Origin: Flavobacterium daemonense
GTDB lineage: Bacteria > Bacteroidota > Bacteroidia > Flavobacteriales > Flavobacteriaceae
Length of the DNA stretch: 64,000 bases
NCBI RefSeq assembly: GCF_007341385.1
Contig: NZ_VJYD01000002.1
Location: forward strand, 186,001-250,000
Reading direction: 5' to 3'
Part shown: positions 27,268 to 34,088 of the stretch, piece after piece
Position numbering within the stretch: position 1 is the stretch's first letter
Layout of the letters: each line of letters starts with the position of its first letter
Made by a program: the position numbers and the translations under genes
The notes under the pieces: generated by a model
Databases searched by the model: none
What the model was told of the DNA's origin: nothing
What the model saw: only the letters and a program-made list of their open reading frames with translations

Positions 27268-27470
27268 CATGTTTTTTTGCTACAGATTATTAGGATTAAA
27301 AGGATTTTTCTTTTTGCCACGACCCGAGCGATAGTGAACAGGCGAAGCAATTTCACGAATTTACACAAATCAGTGCGTTTAGAAAAGCTTTAAAATTCGT
27401 GAAAATTCGTGAAATTCGTGGCAACCAAAACAAAAAAATCACTTTAATCTGTAAAATCTGTGGCTAATAA
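27268..27470. repeat. Repeat-filled intergenic region
   Basis: Reiterated phrases such as aaaattcgtgaaa, ttcgtgaaattcgtggc and ctgtaaaatctgtggc fill the gap. They are of the same kind as those at 3990-4090 and 26045-26216. One stretch (27318-27349) contains cgacccgagcgatagtgaac, which is GC-richer. No gene is seen. Confidence 0.55.
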
Positions 27471-27473
27471 AAT

Positions 27474-28544
27474 TTAAATCTTAGCTCTCTCGTATTGTTT
27501 TGGCCAATGAATATCGTCGTTTAATGCTGCGGCAAAATCCAAAGGCAAATTCGGATTTCTTAATGATTCTCTGGCAAACAAAATTAAGTCGGCTTGACCG
27601 TTATTCAAAATTTCTTCTGCTTGTTTTGCGTCTGTAATCAAACCAACTGCTCCCGTTAAAATATTTGCTTCTTTTTTTACTTTTTCTGCGAAAGGAACCT
27701 GATAACCTGGACCAATATTAATTTTTTGATGCGAAACCAATCCGCCTGACGAAACATCGATTAAATCTACTCCTTTTTCTTTAAGTATTTTTGAAAGTTG
27801 TGCCGATTCTTCAGGATTCCATCCTCCCTCTGCCCAATCTGTTGCCGAAATTCTAACAAACAAAGGAAGTTCTTTGGGCCATTCTTTTTGAACTGCTTTT
27901 AGGATTTCTAAAGTAAATCTAATTCGGTTTTCAAAACTTCCTCCGTATTCATCTGTTCTCACATTCGTTAAAGGCGATAAAAATTGATGCAGCAAATAAC
28001 CGTGCGCCGCATGAATTTCTAAAACCTGATAACCCGCTTGAACGGCCCTTTTTGTCGCTGTTTTAAAATCAGAAATCACTTTTTGAATCCCGTTTTGATC
28101 TAAAGCTTCGGGAAGAAATGGTTCGTCATCATGATATGGAATCGCACTTGGAGCAACAGTCTGCCATCCGCCTTGAACGAAATCTAATTTTTTATTGCCG
28201 AGCCAAGGAGCCGAAACGCTCGCTTTTCGTCCTGCATGCGCCAATTGAATTCCGGGAATTGAATTTTGTGAAATGATGAATTCGTTGATTTCTTTCAGTT
28301 TTGCGATATGTTCGTCTTTCCAAATTCCGAGGTCTGAAGGAGAAATTCTAGCTTCTGGAGAAACTGCGGTCGCTTCCTGAATAATCAATCCGGCGCCTCC
28401 ACTTGCACGGCTTCCTAAGTGAACCAGATGCCAATTGTCTGCAAATCCGTCTTGAGCAGAATATTGGCACATTGGCGAAATGACAATTCTGTTCTTAAAA
28501 ATGGTCTGTTTTATTGTTAATTGTGAAAATAATTGTGAAGCCAT
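27474..28544 (-). CDS. Old-yellow-enzyme NADH:flavin oxidoreductase (NamA/YqjM-like)
   Basis: The 356-residue protein has the FMN-binding start FKNRIVISPMCQYSAQDGFADNWHLVHLGSRASGGAGLIIQEAT and the catalytic region EIHAAHGYLLHQFLSPLTNVRTDEYGGSFENRIRF with the active-site tyrosine. C28-type residues in PMCQYS are typical of the YqjM class. It reduces alpha,beta-unsaturated carbonyl compounds with NAD(P)H. It is cytoplasmic and divergently oriented from rseP, with a palindrome in the shared gap. Confidence 0.93.
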   Translation of the reverse strand: MASQLFSQLTIKQTIFKNRIVISPMCQYSAQDGFADNWHLVHLGSRASGGAGLIIQEATAVSPEARISPSDLGIWKDEHIAKLKEINEFIISQNSIPGIQLAHAGRKASVSAPWLGNKKLDFVQGGWQTVAPSAIPYHDDEPFLPEALDQNGIQKVISDFKTATKRAVQAGYQVLEIHAAHGYLLHQFLSPLTNVRTDEYGGSFENRIRFTLEILKAVQKEWPKELPLFVRISATDWAEGGWNPEESAQLSKILKEKGVDLIDVSSGGLVSHQKINIGPGYQVPFAEKVKKEANILTGAVGLITDAKQAEEILNNGQADLILFARESLRNPNLPLDFAAALNDDIHWPKQYERAKI

Positions 28545-28635
28545 AATTGTAACTTTTAATGGTTTTAGGCTACCTATTGAAGACAGCAGCCTTTAAAAAA
28601 GTAAAGTTACTGCATCCTTATAAAAGGAGAAATCT

Positions 28636-28661
28636 AAATGTTTATTAATTAACAAACATTT
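28636..28661. promoter_or_regulatory. 26-bp palindrome between the OYE gene and rseP
   Basis: AAATGTTT (28636-28643) and AAACATTT (28654-28661) flank a centre containing TTAATTAA. It has the look of a dimeric repressor operator in a divergent promoter region. The binding protein is unknown. Confidence 0.5.
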
Positions 28662-28708
28662 AAAACCTTAAGTATTATATTGCGGTCTTAAATTAAATAA
28701 GAAAACGT

Positions 28709-28716
28709 TACTTTTG
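28709..28716 (+). promoter_or_regulatory. Promoter -7 box TACTTTTG for rseP
   Basis: The box matches TAnnTTTG and lies 29 bases before the rseP start. No good -33 element was found at the standard distance. Confidence 0.5.
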
Positions 28717-28744
28717 TGCGTTAAATACGAACTAAAATTATAAA

Positions 28745-30085
28745 ATGGATATAGTTATCAAACTCTCTCAATTTCTATTGAGTTTATCTTTACTTATTAT
28801 TCTTCACGAATTAGGGCATTTTATCCCTGCAAAATTATTCAAAACAAGAGTCGAAAAATTTTACTTATTTTTTGATGTTAAATATTCTCTATTAAAAAAG
28901 AAAATTGGCGAAACAGAATACGGAATCGGATGGCTGCCGCTTGGAGGTTATGTAAAAATCTCTGGTATGATCGACGAAAGTATGGACAAAGAACAAATGG
29001 CTTTACCACCTCAGCCGTGGGAATTTCGTTCGAAACCAGCTTGGCAGCGTTTAATTATTATGCTTGGCGGTGTTACGGTAAACTTTATCCTAGCTTTTAT
29101 TATATATATAGGAATGGCTTTTGCTTATGGCGATACTTATATTGCAAACGCTGATTTGAAAGATGGAATTTGGGTAACAAATCCTGCTCTAGAAAAAATT
29201 GGAATAAAAACGGGAGATAAAATTATCTCTATTGACGGTCAAAAAGTTGAAAATATTGACAATGATACCAATATGAAGGTTATCACTGCCAAAGAAATTT
29301 TAATTGAAAGAAACGGACAGCAGATCACAGTCAAAATGCCAACTGATTTTATTGATCAGTTATCAAAACATGAAAAAGGTCTCTTGATTGATACAAGAAT
29401 GCCTTTTGTTGTTGGAAGCATTCAAGATGATTCGCCAAATACTTCACTTAAACCAAAAGATTTGCTTGTTACATTAAACGGACAACAAGCTAAATATTAT
29501 GATCAGGTAAAAGCAATTTTAAGCGCAAATAAAGGAAAAACAATTCCTGCTGTTGTTTTGCGCGATCTAAAACAAACTCCTATTACGGTTAAAGTTTCTG
29601 CAAAAGGAACTTTAGGTGTCATTGCTGGCGGTTTAGATATTAAATCTTTAGAAAAACTAGGATACTACAAAGTAAGTACTAAAGAATACAGTTTTGCAGA
29701 ATCTATTCCGGTTGGACTTGAGAAAGGTAAAGATCGTTTGATTGGTTATGGAAAACAATTGAAAATGATTTTTAATCCAGAAACTAAAGCTTACAAACAA
29801 GTAGGTGGTTTTGCGGCGATTTACAACATTTTTCCTAGTTCTTGGAGCTGGGAAGCTTTCTGGTCAATCACTGCAATTTTGTCAATTATGCTTGGTGTAA
29901 TGAATTTATTGCCAATTCCTGCTCTTGATGGAGGTCATGTGATGTTTTTATTATATGAAATTATCAGTGGCAAAAAACCAAGCGATAAATTCCTTGAAAA
30001 CGCCCAAATGGTTGGCTTCGTACTACTTATAGCGTTGCTTTTGTTCGCAAATGGAAACGATATTTATAAGGCAATTACGAAGTAG
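28745..30085 (+). CDS. rseP: Site-2 protease RseP
   Basis: The 446-residue inner-membrane metalloprotease has the zinc motif HELGHF (H21-E22-H25) in the first membrane segment and NLLPIPALDGGHV in the third, which supplies the third ligand. Two PDZ-like domains lie between them (LKDGIWVTNPALEKIGIKTGDKIISIDG and MPFVVGSIQDDSPN). It cleaves anti-sigma factors and residual signal peptides within the membrane. Length and topology are normal. It is followed by the tRNA-Asn genes. Confidence 0.95.
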   Translation: MDIVIKLSQFLLSLSLLIILHELGHFIPAKLFKTRVEKFYLFFDVKYSLLKKKIGETEYGIGWLPLGGYVKISGMIDESMDKEQMALPPQPWEFRSKPAWQRLIIMLGGVTVNFILAFIIYIGMAFAYGDTYIANADLKDGIWVTNPALEKIGIKTGDKIISIDGQKVENIDNDTNMKVITAKEILIERNGQQITVKMPTDFIDQLSKHEKGLLIDTRMPFVVGSIQDDSPNTSLKPKDLLVTLNGQQAKYYDQVKAILSANKGKTIPAVVLRDLKQTPITVKVSAKGTLGVIAGGLDIKSLEKLGYYKVSTKEYSFAESIPVGLEKGKDRLIGYGKQLKMIFNPETKAYKQVGGFAAIYNIFPSSWSWEAFWSITAILSIMLGVMNLLPIPALDGGHVMFLLYEIISGKKPSDKFLENAQMVGFVLLIALLLFANGNDIYKAITK

Positions 30086-30117
30086 AAAAAAAAATCAAGA
30101 AAAAGAGTTAAAATATT

Positions 30118-30147
30118 TTTGAGAAACTAAAAAATCGATTATATTTG
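30118..30147 (+). promoter_or_regulatory. Promoter of the tRNA-Asn genes
   Basis: TTTG (30118-30121), an 18-base spacer and TATATTTG (30140-30147) form a near-perfect Bacteroidota promoter. The first tRNA starts 25 bases downstream of the -7 box. Confidence 0.75.
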
Positions 30148-30171
30148 CACTCGCTAAAAAGAGCAACACTT

Positions 30172-30245
30172 TCCTCCTTAGCTCAGTTGGTTAGAGCATC
30201 TGACTGTTAATCAGAGGGTCCTTGGTTCGAGCCCAAGAGGGGGAG
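30172..30245 (+). tRNA. tRNA-Asn (GTT), copy 1
   Basis: The 74-base sequence folds as a cloverleaf: 7-bp acceptor stem TCCTCCT/AGGGGGA, anticodon loop with GTT (CTGACTGTTAATCAG), T-loop TTCGAGC, discriminator G. CCA is not encoded. It is identical to copy 2. Confidence 0.96.
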
Positions 30246-30283
30246 CAACTTTTTTTAGCAAACATATTTACCTTTAAGGTGAT

Positions 30284-30357
30284 TCCTCCTTAGCTCAGTT
30301 GGTTAGAGCATCTGACTGTTAATCAGAGGGTCCTTGGTTCGAGCCCAAGAGGGGGAG
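30284..30357 (+). tRNA. tRNA-Asn (GTT), copy 2, integration target
   Basis: The sequence is identical to copy 1 over 74 bases. Its last five bases plus CTT form the 8-bp core GGGAGCTT that recurs at 45337, so the mobile element sits directly at its 3' end. The integrase gene's stop codon (30323-30325, minus strand) lies inside this tRNA. Confidence 0.96.
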
Positions 30358-31876
30358 CTTCATTGGAAAAGCCATTCGAAAGAGTGGCTTTTTTTATTTC
30401 TACACTTTGTAAACCCTTGCAAAACCTAGTCATCAGCTCCACTAAGCTATTTTCAGAATTGGTTCGAAAACAGTCTTTTTCGAGTATTAAATTCTCAGGA
30501 TAAATAACTCTTAAAAACGACCCTTTTTCCTTATTTTGCAGGTGGTTGAACACATTTCCTAACTGACACAATAAATCAACCGAATTATCTACATATTTCA
30601 TTAAATCAGTATCATTTTCTTTCATTGAATCAATACGATTTTCAATATCAATGATTTTGTTAGAGTATCTATTCCTAATTTTAACATAGTCCTCTGGTGA
30701 TAGTCCATCTGACAAAAGCTTATCTTCTGTATTTTCCAGCATTATTTCAACTGATTTTTGCTCTATTTTAAGCTCTTTAATACGAGCTTTAGCATCTACA
30801 GTATTTGACTTAATAACGTCACTTAGAACCACTTTGTATAACTCTTTCACATTTTCGTCCAATGAAATTTTATTGAGTAATTCCTTAATCCTATCATGTA
30901 CTAAATCTTTCTTCAATCTAATCTTACACGATGACTTACAATGATAGTATTCATAATGACCACCGTTCCCTTTAGATTTACTTGCAGTTACTTGTTTACC
31001 ACAGTTTGGACAAATAAAATTACCTCTCAATGGAAACAAATCGTTTTCACTAGATGGAAATTTAGCATCAGAATTCTTCCTCCCATCTAGTACAGACTGC
31101 ACTTTTTTAAATAAATTAATATCAATAATTGGCTGATGAATTGCCTTAATGATTTCCTCTTTTTCTTTTTTGTACTCAGGAACTATAATCATACCCGAAT
31201 AAGTAACGTTTCTGAGCATATTATAAAATTGTTGCTTTTCAAGTTTCAATCCATAGTCATCTTTTATTTTTTTTCTAATTACTTCAACGGGCTCTATTCC
31301 TTTCGCCACTTCTGTAAATGCTTTTAAGACAATCTTTGAATCTGAATTTGGCGCTATAGACGTTTTCTCCATAATTTTAGCATTAGAATAACCAAAAGGA
31401 GCTTTCCCCATAAAACATCCTTCTTTCTTTGCTCTACGCATACCATCCTTAGTCCTTTGAGCGATTTTATCATTTTCTATTTCTGGAATTACAAGGTACA
31501 TGGCTAATATTAATTTGTTTTCTGGAATTGTCATATCCAAAGGCTGTTCAATTGCATTTATAATTATTCCCATCTTTGAGAACTCTCTTATAACAGCCAT
31601 TGCTCCTTCCGAATCTCTAGAGAATCTATCCCATTTTGTTACCAAAAGCATGTCTATAGAATTTTTGTTTTTTTTGACATAATCTCTCAATATTTTCCAT
31701 TCTGGACGATTAAAAGTCTTTGCCGAATAGTCCTCAACATAATGCTTAAGAATCTTATATTCTTTAATATCACAGTATCTTTTCAACATTTCTTTTTGAT
31801 GATTTAAGCTAAAACCATTTTCTTTTTGCTCTTCTGTACTTACTCTCCCATAAGTGATTACATTCATTTTTTTCAT
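30323..31876 (-). CDS. Large serine recombinase (integrase of the element)
   Basis: The 517-residue protein has the resolvase catalytic domain at the N-terminus (VITYGRVSTEEQ, with nucleophile S13), the Recombinase domain (GCFMGKAPFGYSNAKI), a zinc ribbon (CPNCGKQV...HCKSSCK) and a coiled coil around residues 370-430, the order of large serine integrases. In the integrated state its last ten codons are antisense to the tRNA (PPLGLEPRTL), an artefact tail. Across the core into the right end the frame would continue for 31 codons, giving about 539 residues in the circular form. It follows a 43-residue gene by five bases. Confidence 0.93.
   Translation of the reverse strand: MKKMNVITYGRVSTEEQKENGFSLNHQKEMLKRYCDIKEYKILKHYVEDYSAKTFNRPEWKILRDYVKKNKNSIDMLLVTKWDRFSRDSEGAMAVIREFSKMGIIINAIEQPLDMTIPENKLILAMYLVIPEIENDKIAQRTKDGMRRAKKEGCFMGKAPFGYSNAKIMEKTSIAPNSDSKIVLKAFTEVAKGIEPVEVIRKKIKDDYGLKLEKQQFYNMLRNVTYSGMIIVPEYKKEKEEIIKAIHQPIIDINLFKKVQSVLDGRKNSDAKFPSSENDLFPLRGNFICPNCGKQVTASKSKGNGGHYEYYHCKSSCKIRLKKDLVHDRIKELLNKISLDENVKELYKVVLSDVIKSNTVDAKARIKELKIEQKSVEIMLENTEDKLLSDGLSPEDYVKIRNRYSNKIIDIENRIDSMKENDTDLMKYVDNSVDLLCQLGNVFNHLQNKEKGSFLRVIYPENLILEKDCFRTNSENSLVELMTRFCKGLQSVEIKKATLSNGFSNEAPPLGLEPRTL
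30353..30360. other. Putative left attachment core GGGAGCTT
   Basis: This 8-bp core is shared with 45337-45344 and with nothing longer on either side, as expected for large serine recombinases, whose hybrid sites share only a short core. Together with the right copy it defines an element of about 14,984 bp. Confidence 0.6.
30371..30395. terminator. Terminator-like hairpin inside the integrase tail
   Basis: GCCATTC (30371-30377) pairs with GAGTGGC (30382-30388), followed by seven T on the plus strand. It probably ends tRNA transcription in the integrated state. Confidence 0.6.
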
Positions 31877-31881
31877 AATTT

Positions 31882-32013
31882 TTAATTGTTTTTTTGTTTA
31901 TACATAATCTCTGCGATTTTGTATAATGCTTCTCTTATTTTTTCTATTTCTTCATCATTGTATGATGCTCCTTTTTTGTTTAATATTTTTTTACATTCAG
32001 TAATACTTAACAC
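31882..32013 (-). CDS. 43-residue helical protein, GTG start, coupled to the integrase
   Basis: A short frame starting with GTG at 32013 encodes LSITECKKILNKKGASYNDEEIEKIREALYKIAEI and ends five bases before the integrase start. The LNKKG-(A/S)-YNDEEI-EKIRE-LY pattern looks like a family I recall from Bacteroidota mobile elements. Its tight spacing and conserved-looking helix support a real gene. It is probably a small partner or regulator of recombination, but this is inference. Confidence 0.55.
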   Translation of the reverse strand: MLSITECKKILNKKGASYNDEEIEKIREALYKIAEIMYKQKNN

Positions 32014-32402
32014 TTTGTTTCTCAGTCGTCATTTTCCAATTTTTTATTTTGACGGTGGAATTCTCTTTATTTTAGGTCACAACAAGACCTTGCCAAATCA
32101 ATCTCATAATTAGATTTAGGTAAATTATCGGTATAAATCATTTGCTCAAGTAAAATGAGACAAATACCAAATCAGGCATAAAATGCCTTAGTAATAAATT
32201 TTAGGATTTGCTGAAACCACTTTTTAAAAACAAAGTGGAAAAGAATTTTATCGTTTAAACAGCTTAGCTGTCCTCATACATTTTGAGTAAATTAATTAAA
32301 AGAGCTGGATTGAGATACCAGTTTTAACCTTTTAAAACTAACATATACAAAGGTACTAAGAAATTCGAAGTGATGCCAACTCTTTTCACAACTAAATTTA
32401 TA
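32014..32402. other. Gap between the 43-residue gene and the resolvase
   Basis: No credible gene. Two small hairpins are visible: AGGCAT/ATGCCT at 32174-32188 and CCACTTT/AAAGTGG at 32217-32238. The sequence is AT-rich and probably serves for termination of the resolvase transcript and as the promoter region of the integrase operon. Confidence 0.5.
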
Positions 32403-33080
32403 TTATGCTGATTCTAATAGCGTTCTACTATACAATTGATGGACAGTTGGGGCAAGAAATTCATTACCGTAACGAGTTTTGAAGTTTAATTTGTTGAGGT
32501 ATTCCGCAATTTGTCTATATGTCATCCCTCGTTCTTTACAACTTATAATAATAGACTGAGCTTGTCTATTTCTATCGTTGTTGATAGCATTTTCTTTGAT
32601 TGTCGCAATTCCTTTGGCTCTAGCTTCATCGTTGAGGTTATTTGGATTACCAAGCACTATTCCTTTTTTCTTAAGTTCAGCTAGCGCCTGTTTAGTTCTA
32701 ATACTTATAAGCATAGCTTCCTGTTCTGCTAGAGCTGAAAAAATATGTATTGTAAAATTATTTGCAGATGGCATATCAACAGCTAAAAAATCAATACCCG
32801 CAACCATGAGAGAACTTACAAAGTTCACATTTCTGGCTAATCTATCTAATTTTGCTATGACGAGAATAGCGTTTTCATTTTTAGCCATTTCAATAGCCTT
32901 ATGGATTTCCACTCGTTCACGTTTATTAGTTCCCGTTTCGATTTCTGTGTATTCACCTAAAATGATTCCTTCTTGACTTGAAACATATTTTTGAACCGAA
33001 CTTCTTTGAGCTGATAAACCCAAACCCGAAATTCCTTGTTCTTTTCTACTTACTCTATAATATGCAATATACTTTTTCAT
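32403..33080 (-). CDS. Small serine resolvase/invertase
   Basis: The 225-residue protein has the resolvase catalytic domain: YYRVSRKEQ (nucleophile S11), IAKLDRLARNVNF and FSALAEQEAMLISIRTKQAL, then a C-terminal helix-turn-helix (MTYRQIAEYLNKLNF). This is the normal size for resolvases. It would resolve cointegrates or dimers, or invert a segment, by double-strand cuts at its res site. The inverted/direct repeat array at 33085-33153, just upstream of its start, is a candidate site and operator. Same strand as the integrase. Confidence 0.93.
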   Translation of the reverse strand: MKKYIAYYRVSRKEQGISGLGLSAQRSSVQKYVSSQEGIILGEYTEIETGTNKRERVEIHKAIEMAKNENAILVIAKLDRLARNVNFVSSLMVAGIDFLAVDMPSANNFTIHIFSALAEQEAMLISIRTKQALAELKKKGIVLGNPNNLNDEARAKGIATIKENAINNDRNRQAQSIIISCKERGMTYRQIAEYLNKLNFKTRYGNEFLAPTVHQLYSRTLLESA

Positions 33081-33084
33081 AGCT

Positions 33085-33153
33085 CAAATATTTAGGTGTA
33101 ATAAATCTTAAACGACCGTTTGTGATTTATTACACGACAAATATCCAGGTGTA
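33085..33153. promoter_or_regulatory. Candidate res/operator site of the resolvase
   Basis: GTGTAATAAATC (33096-33107) and its exact inverse GATTTATTACAC (33124-33135) flank AAACG-AC-CGTTT. Overlapping this are two direct 16-mers, CAAATATTTAGGTGTA (33085-33100) and CAAATATCCAGGTGTA (33138-33153), differing at two positions. This arrangement fits a multi-subsite resolvase target. Confidence 0.6.
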
Positions 33154-33224
33154 TTTTTGATTATCCTAGAAAAATCCTGGATTTCCTGGGCTCGCATAAT
33201 TTTGGATAATTTGGAGTAAAAAAA

Positions 33225-33242
33225 ACGAGGTGTTAGCCTCGT
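33225..33242 (-). terminator. Terminator at the stop of the 48-residue gene
   Basis: ACGAGG (33225-33230) pairs with CCTCGT (33237-33242), and on the minus strand eight T follow. It overlaps the stop codon of the small gene. Confidence 0.8.
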
Positions 33243-33379
33243 TCTTTGGATTGTATTAATCGTGAAAACTCTTCAAGTTCCTTTTCTGTGAAATTACCAG
33301 CTTTAAAGGACAGCGGGTATCGGACATCCTCTGATTTGAGAACCTGTCTTAGTTGGTTGAGCGTTATTCGTACTTTCAT
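33233..33379 (-). CDS. 48-residue protein upstream of the resolvase
   Basis: The frame starts at ATG 33379 (MKVRITLNQLRQVLKSEDVRYPLSF) and ends TAA 33233 inside a terminator. KAGNFTEKELEEFSRLIQSKERG is a typical amphipathic helical tail. The strong terminator directly at its stop shows that this strand is transcribed here. No family is recognised. It could be a small DNA-binding or regulatory protein of the element. Confidence 0.5.
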   Translation of the reverse strand: MKVRITLNQLRQVLKSEDVRYPLSFKAGNFTEKELEEFSRLIQSKERG

Positions 33380-34088
33380 CGTTTCTTTTACTATAAATAT
33401 CATTCAAGAATCAAAGTATCCGAAATTTTTACTCCATTTTTCTCTCAGAAATTTTTTTTCTCGATTTTGATAGCGCAGTGAACACGCCATATCATCGCTA
33501 TAGATATGAGTGTGTACTAATGGTCGGGAGCGAGGGCGGTAACTGAACCCTTTAAAATCAAGACTTTACTGAGAATACGGAGGAGAGGGCGTGCCATTGA
33601 AGGATATTTTACCCATTGGTAACTTTCCAGCGTTTACGTGCTCGTGTTGTTCAGTGTGGAACGCTTATACCAGTACTTTAGGGACATAAAGAGTTGATAT
33701 TACACAAGTATAGTACTATAGTAATCTATTTTCTATTTCTATCTCTTCCTATCTCTATCATATATGTTACTTAATATATTATATAATAATATCTATATAA
33801 TACCAGTAATAATAAGGTATTCAAGACTATTGTACTATATAGAAATATGCTCAGTTTGCGCTATTGAAAATTTGGAACATCAAATTGATATCAACTATTT
33901 TATAAAATTGGTATCCAAAACTCTTGACTAATTTTTGATTTGAAGTATATTTATGAAAAGCAATAATTGAGAGTACAACTCATTAAAACCTTGGTTGCTG
34001 GGAGTCATGCCCCAGCTTCTCTTACCAAGCCAATCTAAGAGACAATAATCCATCCTGCGTGATGGAACGAGAATAAGAGAATATCAAA
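33380..34088. other. Long gene-free region: candidate origin and leader RNA
   Basis: About 700 bases lack a convincing gene. 33470-33700 is GC-richer, with cggtcgggagcgagggcg and ggaggagagggcg words. 33700-33850 is extremely AT-rich with TATATAATAATATC tracts and pyrimidine CTATCTCT repeats. 33990-34065 is strongly structured. The layout resembles an origin of replication plus a structured mRNA leader ahead of the polymerase-like gene. Confidence 0.5.
33990..34065 (+). ncRNA. Structured leader RNA of the polymerase-like gene
   Basis: CTTGGT (33990-33995) pairs with ACCAAG (34024-34029), enclosing GCTGGG (33997-34002) paired with CCCAGC (34011-34016). A second hairpin is CCATC (34050-34054) with GATGG (34061-34065). 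It ends 23 bases before the start codon. It could be a regulatory leader or a small RNA. Confidence 0.5.

Noticed and set aside
26223..27368. Longer version of the Gfo/Idh/MocA gene
   Set aside because: The extra 35 codons translate repeat sequence. The family N-terminus starts at 27263.
30323..30352. Integrase C-terminal residues PPLGLEPRTL as real protein
   Set aside because: They are translated from the tRNA antisense strand and would be replaced by another tail in the circular element.
30172..30357. Second tRNA-Asn as a duplication made by integration of the element
   Set aside because: Both copies are complete 74-base genes in one promoter unit, and the attachment core includes only five tRNA bases. 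A native tandem is simpler.
33246..33470. Plus-strand open frame of 74 codons
   Set aside because: It lies antisense to the 48-residue minus-strand gene and across a terminator. Its sequence is low in conserved character.
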